From positions 3,348,001-3,412,000 of the forward strand of contig NC_089182.1 of the NCBI RefSeq assembly GCF_947507565.1: a stretch of DNA of 64,000 nucleotides, in the 5' to 3' direction. The notes below the pieces were generated by a model that had not been told where the DNA came from, ran no database searches, and worked only from the letters and a program-made list of their open reading frames with translations. Origin of the DNA: Oscarella lobularis. Lineage: Eukaryota > Porifera > Homoscleromorpha > Homosclerophorida > Oscarellidae. The translations under genes and the position numbers were made by a program. This document shows, in pieces, positions 36,304-52,875 of the stretch (its first letter is position 1; each line of letters begins with the position of its first letter).

Positions 36304-36548
36304 CAACGTTTCTAGTTAGAACTTTTGACGCAACTTTTTTTTCATTTTTTTTTCTCTTTACTCAGCTTTGCATTCGTTGTTTTTTTTTTCTTTTAGGTTA
36401 GCATGAAAGGGGCCATGAAAGGTGGCATGCAATCGTCGAATAGCGTCTTTATCCTGGACATGAAATTTGTCAGAAGTCACGTGCGTTAGAAGTTCGGTAT
36501 CGATACTTTGAAGACCTTGAAGGCTCGCGTGCGACACATTCGGACACA

Positions 36549-39246
<2,698 letters not shown>

Positions 39247-39394
39247 AGGTCCAGGATCAAGACTTGACGTTTTTTTGTTGTGTTTTCCTCTAGACTGGGG
39301 GTTCTGATTTCGTTTTTTGCGCGTTTGCGTGTTATATTGGAGTTCTAGCTAATGAATATTTCTTCTTTACGGTGTGCCGTAACGTTTTGGTCTC

Positions 39395-40539
39395 ATGGAG
39401 TTCGCTGCGAATTTGTCGTTTCTCTTTCGCGAAGTGGCGTTTCTTGAGCGGTTTTCGAAAGCGAGGGATTCGGGTAAGGAGAAATGAGCTGAATGCGGTG
39501 TTCTAGCGTTCGGATTTAGGATTTCGCGGAGTGGAGTGCGCTTTTCCTTACGATGTCGATCTCGACGAGCTCGTTCGAGCGAAAGAAGAGGCCAACGTGG
39601 AGCAAATTCTTCTCAACGCTCCTCCAGGTCGAAATAAATCGAAAGGGGGGCCCCCATTCTTGATTTTCTCATGTTGCAGGTGATTGGTCAGCTGGAGAAC
39701 GGGGACTTGGAGTGCTGGCGGGAAGAGAGGACGAATTTCGAGAAAAACTGCTTCTCGCTATCAAATATTGCAGAGCACTGGACTGCAAAAGGTACAAAGG
39801 CGAGTCGATCAATAAATCAATTAAAAAATGCTTATTAGATTGCACGTGATGGCTGGCATTGCGCCAGCCGGGGACCGAGAAGAGTGTGGAAAAATCTACA
39901 GAAAAAATTTGGGAGTGGCAGCTGAATTGCTGGAAGAGGTATTTATTGATTATGACATATATGTATAGATAGAGATTTTTAGCTTAGAATGGAATCACTC
40001 TTCTTATTGAACCCATAACAACAATACCCGGATATTATCTGACAAGTCCCAAGCAAGGTAAACACTGTGATTAATTAAATTTGTTGCAAATTTAATTTAT
40101 CTCTAGCATTGGAAATTGTTGAGTTTGTTGGTCATCCAAATTTGAAAATTCTCTACGTAATGCTGACGTCACAGTTTCTAATTTTAATAGAATTTCTTTT
40201 AGGACATATTTCATGCACAAAGGGCGGAAGGAAATCTCTCATCATTTATTGAAACCAATATACAACACATAGGTACTACTAATAAAATAACTAGATTATT
40301 AATTATTGATTCTCCGTAAAGGACATGTTCAAGTGAGTCAAGTTCCCCTGCGAAATGAGCCAAATAACGAAGGAGAAATCAACTATCCGTTTCTCTTTGA
40401 CTTCCTTTGCAAAATTGGCTACAAAGGCTGGATCGGTTGCGAGTACACTCCCAAAGGTAACCATGACAACAACAAACTACACATCGATTTTATTTCTTTA
40501 TAAGGAAAAACTGAAGACGGATTAGCGTCCTACAAATAA
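39395..40539 (+). CDS. HYI: Hydroxypyruvate isomerase
   Basis: Predicted to interconvert hydroxypyruvate and tartronate semialdehyde, a TIM-barrel enzyme of the xylose-isomerase-like fold. Start ATG 39395 (MEFAANLSFLFREV) matches the family N terminus. Short exons then give FRGVECAFPYD, LAGREDEF, HVMAGIAP, LLIEPITTIPGYYLTSPKQA (first catalytic/metal Glu region), a DIFHAQRAEGN segment and GCEYTPKG (second catalytic Glu region). The length, near 260 residues, fits the family. Splice phases are consistent and the stop TAA is 40537-40539. The 3' end is convergent with GIPC, only 64 bp apart, so the two transcripts may overlap. Confidence 0.9.
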
Positions 40540-40603
40540 ATTTATGACTCGAAACACGAATGGAATTGAAAAATTGGTATTGTACATGCACGTCTATTAT
40601 TTT

Positions 40604-42046
40604 CTAATTGGCTGGTCGGAGGTCTGTCAGAATGCCCCAAATGTCATAGAGAAATTCATCCGGGAATTCAAAATCAGCTAGGCCTTCGTCGACGGCGCAT
40701 GCGAATTCGTCGATGTTTTTCTTATCTCTTGCTGAATCGATAAGAGTTTTTGCTAAAGAGAAAGAATATATTGATTGTGAGGGCGTGGTAAAGTGTGAGG
40801 TAAGAGTCTCTCTTACATAGTTCCAAGTCGCGAATTCCCATGAAACTCTCTAGTAAATCGTCGACTTTCAACGCCGCCTTTTGCTCCCATGGTTTATCCT
40901 AAAAAATAATTTTTTTCGTGTGGGCGTGGTTGAGTGTGTGTGCGCGCGCGCTCTGACCGTTTCTACGACAGCCGGGCCTTTTGATCTTAGCCGTAGAGTC
41001 GTTTTCCCGGATCCCACTGCCGCGTCAATATCCTTATCAATATCTTTTTTTTCGTTTTCGTTTTCCGTAGCGACGGCGGCGGCGACAGCTGCGACTGCAG
41101 CCGCTTTGGCCTGTCCGCCGCTACGAGAAATCGAACGTGGAGCAATCGAATCTTAAACGGTAATATTTGTTATTGATTCGTTTGGAGAACGCGCGCGCGC
41201 TAACCGAACGCTTTCTTCGGTTCTACTAGTTTCATGGAGAATTCGGAGTGCTGAGGCAATTCTTTGAGCATCTTTGCGACTTCGAAGTGCCTCGCACCGA
41301 CGAGATTCCTTCCTTGAACCTACGCAGTGAAATTCAGTGACGCCAATCGAGATCCCGTATACTTATTCGTCACACCGATTCAATGTGATCGCCCACGTGC
41401 AAATCGGGATGGTTGTCGGCGATGCTTCCCTCTTTCGTGCGTTTGATAAAAGCGAATCCGGCGCCGTTATCGGTGATGGTAAGCCCGAGAGACACGTCGC
41501 TCTTGACGAGTCGCACTTCCTTCGCGTTTCCGCGCACGTGCGCGAAGATGAAGTCTTCCAGACCGATTTGGCCGCCGAGCAGGCGCGCCATGTCAACTTT
41601 GTGCGTGTTTAGCGTGCAAAAGAGAATCTAGTAGGGAGAGGTAGCTCGTAGAACTTGAGAATAACGAAGAGAGAGCGATCTCCCCATCACATAGAGTTTA
41701 TTAGCGACACGCCTACTGCGCGTTAGGACCACTCGCGTAGAGATCGCGCGTCGTACTTCGAACTCGTTTTATGTACCTCGTTTGGTCTCATTTTGAATGC
41801 TTCTGCAATTCGACCGTAGAGTTCCTTTACGTTGGCGAAATCGCGAACTTTTTTCGTTGGGCTCCCGTGCGCTAATTGGACGTGAAAAACGAGTTCTTGG
41901 GCGGTGACGGACATCGATGTTGGACGTTGTTGATGCGCTGGTCCCGCTTTCTGTTGGGGTGGAGGAGGAGGGAGGGGCTCTGCCATTGAGCTTGACGATT
42001 TTCGACGAGATTTCTTCTTTTCGTCGCTTTTCCGAAAAAACGGCAT
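40604..42046 (-). CDS. GIPC: GIPC family PDZ protein
   Basis: Cytosolic adaptor that links the C-terminal tails of membrane receptors to myosin VI in endocytic transport. From ATG at 42046 (reverse): [12 protein letters not shown], Ser- and Pro-rich N terminus, then the conserved [11 protein letters not shown] and [15 protein letters not shown] block of the GH1 domain (exon to 41777). The next exon has the PDZ domain: [42 protein letters not shown], then [15 protein letters not shown]. The C-terminal GH2 region ends near [13 protein letters not shown] with the stop at 40604-40606. A Lys/Glu and Ala-rich linker lies between PDZ and GH2. The ATG at 42046 is preferred to a further upstream GTG. 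It is divergent from the TESK-like kinase. Confidence 0.92.
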
Positions 42047-42244
42047 CGCTTTCACTACGATAACGAATGAACGCGTAGTGAAGCCAAAACGCTACTGTAC
42101 CAGCGACTCGGCCACGCCTTCGCTCCGGGCGTTTCTCGTTGATGATTACGTCACGTATACGTGCATGTATAACGCTTCCGGGCTTCTCACGATATCAATC
42201 TGTGTCGACGTTTAGACGTTTCGAGTTGTTGAAGCATTTGTAGA
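42047..42244. promoter_or_regulatory. Shared divergent promoter GIPC / TESK-like
   Basis: Only 198 bp separate the two start codons. The interval holds a CRE-like TGATTACGTCACG near 42143 and is otherwise fairly GC-rich with no clear TATA box. A bidirectional promoter is inferred. Confidence 0.5.
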
Positions 42245-44145
42245 ATGGCAGCGACGTGCGCGGCGGCGCGATCGTCATCGCATCAACTGCCGCCTACTCG
42301 TACGGTCGGCGCCAGCGCCGCCGACGCGACAAGAACGGGTGGGGGCGTCGGAAACATTCCCGCGATCGGTCGCACGTACATGGCCTTTCGCGACGCCGTA
42401 CGAAGCCTCTACAATTTCGCCGACTTCGAATCGGAAATCCTGAGCTCAGGCTTTCAGGGAATCGTCTATAAGGTAAAGAAGAAATAACGAAGTCCCCTCT
42501 TTCGACCCTGAGGCTGTTTTTCTTCTTAGGTGACCGATCAGCGAACGCGGCAAGTGATGGTTCTTAAGAAGAATAAAGAGAAGAGCAATCGTAAACGAAG
42601 TCTTCAGGAAATACAGATACTCAATAAGCTGGACCACCCTAACATCGTAAGGTGAGTCGTTTCCGGGGTGGTCACGTGTCGATGCGGGGGCGTAGTAGAT
42701 AACTGTTTCCTTATTTGGTTCTAAGATATGTGGGGGCGTGCGTTTGGGAGGGACAGCTGCATCCACTTACAGAAGTGAGTCGCGCGGGTTAGGGATCCAT
42801 TTCGTTCACGCGTTTTATATACGGGGGTTTTTTCTCTAGTTTGTCAATGGAGGGAGTATGTACGATTTATTGAGAGATAAGACAAGGGAATTGTCGTGGA
42901 ATACGAAAATGAAGTTTGCCCGTGACATTGCACTGGGCATGGCCTATCTTCATTCGAAGAAATTCTATCATAGAGATCTAGCGAGCAAAGTGCGCTAATT
43001 TAATTAATTTAATTAGATTAATTAGTATTGATTTTTAGAATTGTCTTCTACGTAAATCGGACAATGATTTCTATACGGCTGTTGTGGCGGATTTTGGTTT
43101 AGCCGGCGAAATTCCCCTGACTGAAAACGACGAAGTGGACGAAAAAGAGGAGAAGAGAGGATCCAAACGCATATCTGTAGTGAGTCACGTGAATCCGGAA
43201 GACGGAACGAACGAAGTCCGAATCGACATGGCACCAACAACGGATATAGTTCAGATGAGAAATCGAGATCACGAAGCCACAACAAGGTATCATATGACAT
43301 CATTAATTATCATTTATTTATTTATTTATTTTGTAGATCTAAGAGTGGTTCCATGAAGCGCGTCCAGTCAATCGTTGGAACGACGTATTGGATGGCACCG
43401 GAAGTATTACACGGAAAATTCTATTCAGAAAAAGTGAGATTATATATATTTGTTATGATCACGTGATATGTATCCACTTAGGTTGACGTCTTTTCTTATT
43501 CTATTGTACTATGCGAGATTATAGCGCGAGTCGACGCCGACCCGGATATACTGAAAAGAACAAACGTAAAAGCCCCGTATCTTATAGAGAATTAATTAAT
43601 TAAATTATTTAGGATTTTGGGTTGGATGGAAATGCGTTTCGCGAACAATGTCACGTGGACGGATTACATTGTCCCAAACCCTTCATGGAACTCGTGTTCC
43701 AATGTAGCAACGTAAGAAATCGTGACGTCAGCAGCGCGAATCATCCAAGTAAGTCCTCGTTTTTTAGATTGATCCAACTAAGCGACCCCCGTTCAATCAA
43801 ATCGGTCCCTATCTGAATCGAAGTCTCAAAGAAACCCCGTCGAGTCCAATTCCCTTGCGACCCCAAAGTGCCTATCTAGAGGATAGTCGTCGTCCTTCAT
43901 TTTCCTCTCATTTACGCGTTAAACTTCGCTCCCCCTCCCCGGAAAACGACGTTACCCATCCGTCGCTTTCCCAGCGACATTCCATTGCCGATTTATCGAA
44001 GCAACGCTACCCGGACGATCGCAAGGCTTCGTCGGCGTCGCCTCGAAGCCTTCGTCGTAGCGTCACACTTAAAATCAGCAATAGTAGTAAGCGATTTGGT
44101 AAAGTGAAAGCCAAAACGCCGACTTTTAGAAGTTTTTTAACGTAG
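42245..44145 (+). CDS. TESK-like protein kinase
   Basis: Dual-specificity kinase of the LIMK/TESK family, expected to act on cofilin and actin dynamics. Start ATG 42245. Visible kinase motifs: FESEILSSGFQGIVYKV (Gly loop, in its TESK/LIMK form), VMVLKKNK (ATP Lys), HRDLASKNC (catalytic loop, close to the TESK type), ADFGLAGEIP, TTYWMAPEVL, then VDVFSYSIVLCEIIARVDADPD, a TESK/LIMK hallmark block, and PTKRPPFNQI. The segment between DFG and APE is unusually long, about 80 residues rich in charged and Ser residues. A Ser/Arg-rich C-terminal tail follows (SPSPENDVTHPSL, SLRRSVTL). Splice phases are consistent. TESK is preferred to LIMK because no LIM or PDZ domain precedes it. Confidence 0.88.
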
Positions 44146-44654
44146 GGATAAAGAGGCGGATTTTTCTTTAGTTTCTAGTGTAAAGAATAGGAATAGTTGT
44201 AGGAGCGACTCTTCGCTTAGAAACGACTTCCCTTATTGACATAATAAATCGAATTAGCGACGCGCGTTAGCAACGTAATTCGATTAGCGCTTTCTCGCGC
44301 GCAAAGAACAGAGAGCATAATAGAATGACGCAAAACGCTCGATATCTCAGTCGGAGAGTTGAACGCGATGAGTTTGAGCGGTGCAGAATCGACCGATCGT
44401 CTCGAATTGGCGTCGTATACGCGTCGCGACGACGGCGGAACGAAAGCGTCGTATCTCGATCCACGTGATCGATCCAAGTCCCTGATCGAGATTTGGATAC
44501 CGTTTAGCAGCGAAGGAAACGACGAAACCGACGGCAAGTCGTCGTTTACGAAACGAACAACGACATTGCCACACAAAATCAAAATGATAAACGGCGGCGG
44601 AGATGAAGACGTAAGGAGAAAGAAAATTCTCAAAAAAAAATAATTTGAGACGCG
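44146..44654 (+). other. Interval between TESK-like and TSP1 genes, with a small ORF
   Basis: The first 220 bp is the 3' flank of the kinase gene. An ATG at 44368 opens a 91-codon frame to 44643 (MSLSGAESTDRLELASYTRR start, no known domain, Lys-rich end). A donor-like GTAAGG occurs late in it, but joining to the downstream ATG exon does not keep the frame. It could be a small gene, an upstream ORF or an alternative first exon. I do not recognise it. Confidence 0.3.
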
Positions 44655-46538
44655 ATGTCGCAGCAAAAACGCGAGCGACATCAAAGCGAACCCCAGTATA
44701 CGACCACGAGTATACCCCCTATGGGAAACGATGATTCCGCTATCGATTTGGACGATCCTTCGTACTATGGCAACGTTGGAACGTTGCGTTCGCAATCGAG
44801 TTGGAAAAGTGGCGTTACGACGCCCCATTCGCTTTCGTCGACGCTCCTACGACAGGGCTCCGTCATGACGAATCCGTACGATCGTTACGCCGTCGACGAC
44901 GAAAAGGAGGAGAAGAAACGTCGATGCTATCCGTGGCTTCTCTGTTGTCTCATTCTCTTTATTCTCGCCGCCGTTGCCGTCACGCTCGCCGTTCTCTTGA
45001 CGACCATACTGAAGCGTGAGACTTTGTCGCGCGCCCACGCGTGTGAGGGGGGGATTCTAATTGAATTTTAGCTGAATCCGCTTCGGAAAAACTCGCGGGT
45101 GCCGATCCCACTTCCGTCGGCATTGTGGCGACCAATCAGACCCGTAATTCGACCGACGATTCGTAGAAAACCGTTTAATTGTATTCGTATTTAATAGTCG
45201 ATGGTAATTGGTCCGTTTGGGGTGAGTGGAGTTCGTGTAATCAGCCGTGTTCTGGCGGCGAAGCGTTTCGACGTCGTCTCTGCGATAATCCGGCTCCTAG
45301 CAACGGTGGACGCGATTGCGGCGGAAGTAAGGAGGGAATGCGATTATGCAACACGGAGCCGTGTTCACCAGGTTATTAGGCGCGTCGTTTATAGAACGTT
45401 TAGGGGGTGAATTCTTCTCCTAGATGTGGTTAATGGGAGTTGGGGCGAGTGGGGGGGTTGGGCGCGGTGTAGCGCTTCGTGTGGGCAAGGCCATCAAGTG
45501 CGTAAGCGCCTGTGCAATAATCCGGAGCCCGTGGACGGGCGAAACTGCGACGGAATCAACGAAGAAGCGAAGGAGTGCAACGTTCAAGAGTGCAGCGCAA
45601 AAAGTAAGAAACATAAATCATTTTTTTAGATTATAGATAGAATATTCTATAGGATACAATGTTACGGGGAGGGTTATCGACGCTACGAGTAAAGTGGGAA
45701 AGGGGATTTCTGGGGCGACCGTTTCATTCGCTGGACGAACGACGTCTTCCAATGACGAAGGCGTTTTCTTTTTCTCAAACATCCCCGCGGCTATGTATAC
45801 GCTAGTGGCAAGTGCCGACGGCTTTACACTCAATACCAAATCCATTCTGGTGGGTGATGATCTTACGTTTGAAGATGCTAGCATTCTATTGTCTCGAAAC
45901 CTCGTCGAAAGAGGTATCTAGTGTCATTTCTAGAGGGAGGAGAATTTTTTTAGCTTTTTTTTTTTCTCGCGCGCGAAGGGTTTCGAGTTGTTCTCGCGTG
46001 GGGAAGAGAGCCCAAAGATCTCGATTTATACGTTTTGACTCCCGAGGGCTGTCGGAGCTATTACAATTTCCACGAGTGCGAGGGGCAAAATAATTCGAAA
46101 ACTAAACTCGACGTCGACGTCTTTGAAGGATTTGGACCCGAGACGATTACCTGTAAGAATAGGGAGCGCATTTTCTAATTAAAATACCCTTTTCCTCTTT
46201 GGTTGCTAGTGAAACAGCCTCGATTCGGAGAAGCGTATCTCGTCTATGTTGCAATATTTTCACGCGTTTCGCAATCCGACGGATCGTTTGTCGATAGCAA
46301 TGCGAATATTCAATTGTACGATAATTCGGGGCTCTTGGAAACGATTCCAGTTCCCACGAGCGGTTACGACGAGTTCGATGCCTATTGGTACGCTCTCAAT
46401 ATTACCCCACGAAAAAACGGCGGAAAGCCGTTTGAAGTTATTAACGATGTGAGAAAGACGGAGCCTAGAGAACGAGAATATCCTCCAACCACGCCAGCTC
46501 CAGCAAGAAATGCCGATGCTCAAAAATTGCCAAATTAA
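44655..46538 (+). CDS. Type II membrane protein with TSP1 repeats, carboxypeptidase-regulatory-like and DLDL domain
   Basis: ATG 44655 gives a cytosolic N-terminal region of about 95 residues with an acidic-Ser stretch and a basic stop, then one TM helix (WLLCCLILFILAAVAVTLAVL) with no signal peptide, so a type II topology. The extracellular part has two TSP1 repeats (NWSVWGEWSSCNQPC and SWGEWGGWARCSASC), then a carboxypeptidase-regulatory-like beta-sandwich (GRVIDATSKVGKGISGATVSF to SADGF), then a domain with VVLAWGREPKDLDLYVLTP and a Cys-containing stretch, recalling the bacterial YfaP-like family. It ends in a Pro-rich tail. In the second exon the donor at ACCC|GTAATT is preferred because it keeps the TSP1 frame. 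Cell-surface or matrix adhesion is likely; no known orthologue is named. Confidence 0.75.
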
Positions 46539-46905
46539 TTAGATTCTTATAGACATGCATGCGTTTTGATATACAGGCGTCAGAGCTATATGTTGCACTA
46601 ACACGTAGAATTGCACGAAATTCTTTAGCTTTATTTCCTATTGTGTGTATTAATCAAGTGATCGATCTATTTACTCGTGCATGCGCTCAACACACGGTTT
46701 GCGCAGATAACGTTCGCTTACGTTCCAGCTCGCCTTCCGAAGCAAAACAGTCGTCCCTAAAGTCACTGCCTCTTTTCCAGTCTGCATTGGCAATCGCGCT
46801 ACCGAATTCAAGTGCAACGAGTACATGAAATCTTCTAAATTCACTAGCACTGAGTACGACAACAGTTCAAGTTGTTTTTCGTATTCCGCGTCGAAACTTT
46901 TACCT
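46539..46905. other. Spacer without supported gene
   Basis: Contains the 3' flank of the TSP1 gene and either the 3' UTR or a further coding end of the minus-strand gene upstream. A minus-strand frame is open from 46671, but it cannot be tied to a domain. Confidence 0.4.
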
Positions 46906-47689
46906 CTATGATGTCGCTGTCGCTTTCCGAGCCTAAAAAACACAAAGTGAGATACTGAAAATTCATTTTTGTACGTACCTTTTGATTTTGCGTCCGTATT
47001 AGCGCCACCCAGGCTACACCGCGTGGAGGTTCGGACGCGTCGTAGCCCAGGGAAGTCTTCGCAAAGCGATGACCCCCTTCCAAAAAGTTTCGGGCGAGTT
47101 GCGGGTCCTCGGCCACTCCGATCAGTACCGCCTGGACGAGAGTCGGCCCCTAAAACCGAGTCCCCCGGCTCGTTGGTACCAAAGCCTTCGGTATGTCTTC
47201 CTGAGAAGAACCGGGCCTTGCGGAAGTGGAGAAAGGCTGACCACTGCTTGTAGGAGTCGACAATGAAGACAGTGCAATGGAGGAATCGAAGGCTCCTGGG
47301 CTGGATCATCGTCGGTCTAATCGCGTCGTTCGGGTGAGAAAAGTGCCGGCAACCAGACCATAGTTGAACACCCCCTCCAAGTCGTGCCCGCTCGAGCCTA
47401 GCGCGGGCCGTACTTGTTGACGACAATAAGACCTCGAACGATCCGTCTGCCCAGTGCGTAAGCCGAGACCGAAGCCCCCCATCGCCCTGCCTACAGGCTC
47501 CGGCACGGAATTAACCGTGGGCCACGCTGAGTTCCAACTATCCTCACTTGCCTTCTGCCAAATCTCCCGAGCCAGTCCTCTCAAGGATGAGACGCAGCGA
47601 ACCGCGACGCATCCACCCTCAGCCGCAACTGAAGGAAAATCGGTGTGCACTTCGCTTTTGAACAGCGTAGCCCCGCCCAGCGCGCTCAT
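46906..47689 (-). CDS. Unrecognised minus-strand gene
   Basis: Possible start at 47689 (MSALGGATLFKSEVHTDF) reading leftwards to AREIWQK and on. A convincing later exon lies at about 46979-47146 (reverse), between an acceptor TTTTAG and a donor GTACGT, encoding GPTLVQAVLIGVAEDPQLAR and onwards to LIRTQNQK. If spliced in phase 0 to the next acceptor, the frame stops at 46906. The joins between first and later exons are not settled: one option uses a GC donor after AREIWQK. No family is recognised. The head-to-head position with the KRI1 region and the presence of CCAAT boxes at its presumed promoter support a real gene. Confidence 0.4.
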
Positions 47690-47806
47690 TGGTTCGTTGG
47701 GGTCACGTGGGGCTCACCAAGCGCTCTCATTGGTTCTACTCACAATAGGTGCGAATTCGTAAACCGGTGATTGCATAAGATAACGCCTAAACGCGTGAAC
47801 TTCAAG
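47690..47806. promoter_or_regulatory. Divergent promoter upstream of the KRI1 region
   Basis: The 117 bp between the two presumed start codons hold two inverted CCAAT boxes (CTCATTGGTTC at about 47688 and 47726) and an E-box CACGTG (about 47704). No TATA box was seen. Confidence 0.5.
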
Positions 47807-48079
47807 ATGGCGAAGAAGAACCTCGCGGTCGACGCGGAGCTCAATCAAACGAGAAAACGACCCCAACGAGCCAGGAAAAGGAGAACGGCGTGGAATCAAG
47901 CGCGCGGCGACGAATCGGAAAGCGTTCGGCGTCTAAAGCATGCACAGCGTTTCGATCGAGTCGCCGAAGCGAAATCGAAAGGTATTCTTCACTGGCAGCC
48001 TCCTATTTCGTTGCAAAGAGTGTGCAGTAAATACTTGATTCGATTTTTCGACTTTTCGTAGCGCACGTTTCGATCAAAG

Positions 48080-50820
<2,741 letters not shown>

Positions 50821-50938
50821 CGTAATCACATAAATAATTAATTAATTAATATGGGTATCGTCTTACTAAAGAATGTGGCGCAACAACAATTTATTATTTT
50901 TTAGACATGCTACAAAAGAGAGACATCTAGGTAAGTGT

Positions 50939-51514
50939 TCAAAATTCGTCTTTGTATTTCATTAGGCGCTCGATTTGTTGTCGTATGTCAATTGTTTGAA
51001 TTTTAGTATCAAAAAATTGGACGACTTTCCCGGATCGATTTATCAAATATTTGGCGAAATTCCACGTCGGTCTTTTGCCCGTTTCTTCGTATAGATATTC
51101 GTATACGGGATGCGCGTCGGGACCCATGACGTCAATTTTCGAGAAAAGTGGAAAATTGACGTGGTAGGATCGTTTGAGAAGGGATTTGATATTTGCTTCC
51201 GTTTCCGGCTCCTGTTCGCCGAATTGATTGCATGGAAAGGCGAGAACGTTGAATCCGAACGATTTGTACTGTTTCTGAAGAGCGACGAGGTCGCGATAGT
51301 TCGATTCGGTGTAGCCGCACTCACTGGCTACGTTGACAACAAGAGATACCTTCGGCAAAACGATAAAACGTCATTTTTGAGGTACTTCTCCTACTTTTCC
51401 TGCATAATCCGCTAGATGCTTCGTTTCCCCGTCAATGTCTCTTGCAGAAAACGTATAAAAGTTGCCTGCAACGAGCGTTAGAAGACAGGAGAGGATGAAA
51501 ACCCTTCGAAGCAT
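50939..51514 (-). CDS. ER-type glutathione peroxidase (GPX7/8-like)
   Basis: Thiol peroxidase predicted to reduce hydroperoxides in the ER. Two coding exons. The first holds a signal peptide (MLRRVFILSCLLTLVAG) and NFYTFSARDIDGE. The second has VSLVVNVASECGYTESNY, with Cys at the site where selenocysteine occurs in other members, then FPCNQFGEQEP and TWNFAKYLI. The Cys of FPCNQFG is also seen in GPX7/8-type and plant-type enzymes. The C terminus KYKDEF looks like a KDEL-type ER retrieval signal. Start at 51514 or at the in-frame Met 9 nt upstream (51523). The single intron lies at about 51315-51408. No SECIS element is needed because the codon is Cys. Confidence 0.88.
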
Positions 51515-51546
51515 TGTTCGCATCACGTCACGTGACCCAATACGTA
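51515..51546. promoter_or_regulatory. Head-to-head start region GPX / LAS1L
   Basis: Only 32 bp (or 23 bp if the longer GPX start is used) separate the two start codons. A TCACGTGACC E-box/CRE-like core lies inside (about 51527). The transcripts must overlap at their 5' ends or start inside each other's gene. Confidence 0.5.
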
Positions 51547-52568
51547 ATGAATCGTCTCGTTCCGTGGCTGTGTGTCGAAGAATGGCAGCAAGTCTATCGC
51601 TGGCTCTACTCGTCGGACAAAAACGATCAGAAAAAGGGAATCGAACGCATTCGATCGTGGTCGAGCCGCAGCAAAGTCCCAATCAGCGTCGAATGCACAT
51701 CATCGCTTCGAGAAGCGCAACACGCGGACAAAAACGCTCGAAATGCGCCTGAAAACTACGCGCTGGCCATCATACGATTTATCAACGGCGTTACGGACGT
51801 CTATCAGCGTTCGATCTATGCGAAACCCGTGTCGAATGTGGCGAATTCGATTGGATTGCCCGAATGGCTTGTCGATCTTCGAATGGAGGCGACTCATCGG
51901 ATATTGCCGTCGATTGAGACGCTGCGACGAGCCGCCGACGTCTGTCTCCAATGGCTACGAGATCATTATTGGAAAATCAAATTGGACGCTTTTAGAATTT
52001 CGAATGACGATGAAAAAAGGGATTTTGATATACGGGATGTTTTGGAGAAGTATGTCGATGCGAGAGACGGAAAGCATTTGGATGTGATTTTGAGAAATTT
52101 GTTGAAGATTGACGTTGAAGTGATAATTGAGGAGCTAATTGAATTTCCGCGTTTTGGATCCTTAGTAGAAATGCGGGACGGACTTCTCGTGGAAAAGGAA
52201 GTCTTATTTTGGAAACCTTTCGTGGTGTTTTGTCAGCAGAAAAAGAAGCGTTTTTTGCAGCTGATTATCATGGAAATGATCAAACGGATTTCCCTTGGTT
52301 GCGAGCAGAGAAATGGACTCGTTGCTTGGGTCATTTGTTTATTGGAATCCGGCTCGTCGCAAGACGTGGATCTATGTTGGCCTATTCTCGCCGAATGGTG
52401 TCTCGAGTACCCAAGTCGTCATTCGAGAGAATTCTTCGAAAGCATAAGTAGAAATTTAGGAAGGAGACCGGAAATCGAAGAATGGATTAGGAAAGCGTTG
52501 GAAGTAATTGATGCTTATGTTTATAGAGGAGGAGTAGGAGGAGGAGGAGGAGCTCTTCATAATAAGGG

Positions 52569-52625
<57 letters not shown>

Positions 52626-52875
52626 GTGGAAAGAAGTGTCATCGTTTGCGAGACAGTGGGAAGAATGTCCCATTGGTCTATTTCCCGGTCAAAAGCTCTC
52701 TAGCGATATGTTGAATTGTCCTTCGACTTCCTGTGACATCACAGTCCCAGACACAACAGGAAAAGAAGCGGAGGGCGAGCACACGACTAAAAACGACGAT
52801 CGATGGTCCGACGACGATCTTATCGCACTCGAATCGATTTACGACGAATTTTGCGCTATAAACGCGTCGATTTAG
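51547..52875 (+). CDS. LAS1L: LAS1-like endoribonuclease
   Basis: Nucleolar HEPN endonuclease that, with the polynucleotide kinase Grc3/NOL9, cuts the ITS2 spacer of pre-rRNA. ATG 51547 gives VPWLCVEEWQQVYRWLYSSD, a close match to the LAS1 N terminus, then SRSKVPISVECTSSL, LAIIRFINGVTDVYQRS, and IGLPEWLVDLRMEATHRILP. The HEPN catalytic motif R-x4-H is RMEATH (Arg codon 51880-51882, His 51895-51897). It is a single exon, unusual here, and carries a poly-Ser run coded by (TCA)n near the C terminus. The acidic end has DDDLIALESIYDEF. Together with KRI1 it makes this stretch rich in ribosome biogenesis genes. Confidence 0.9.
52570..52625 (+). repeat. TCA trinucleotide microsatellite coding poly-Ser
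   Basis: About 18 TCA units in frame in LAS1L code for a run of Ser. Length is probably variable between individuals. Confidence 0.95.

Noticed and set aside
44217-44828. A 203-codon minus-strand gene
   Set aside because: It overlaps coding starts on the plus strand, is Arg/Ser-rich as expected of an antisense frame and shows no domain.
46671-47426. Single 251-codon minus-strand exon
   Set aside because: It crosses a clear acceptor-to-donor exon in another frame, so continuous reading is less likely than splicing.
47306-47689. Glycerate kinase identity for the minus-strand gene
   Set aside because: One exon reading recalled ALG..IVRGLIVV of that family, but the other blocks and the length do not fit.
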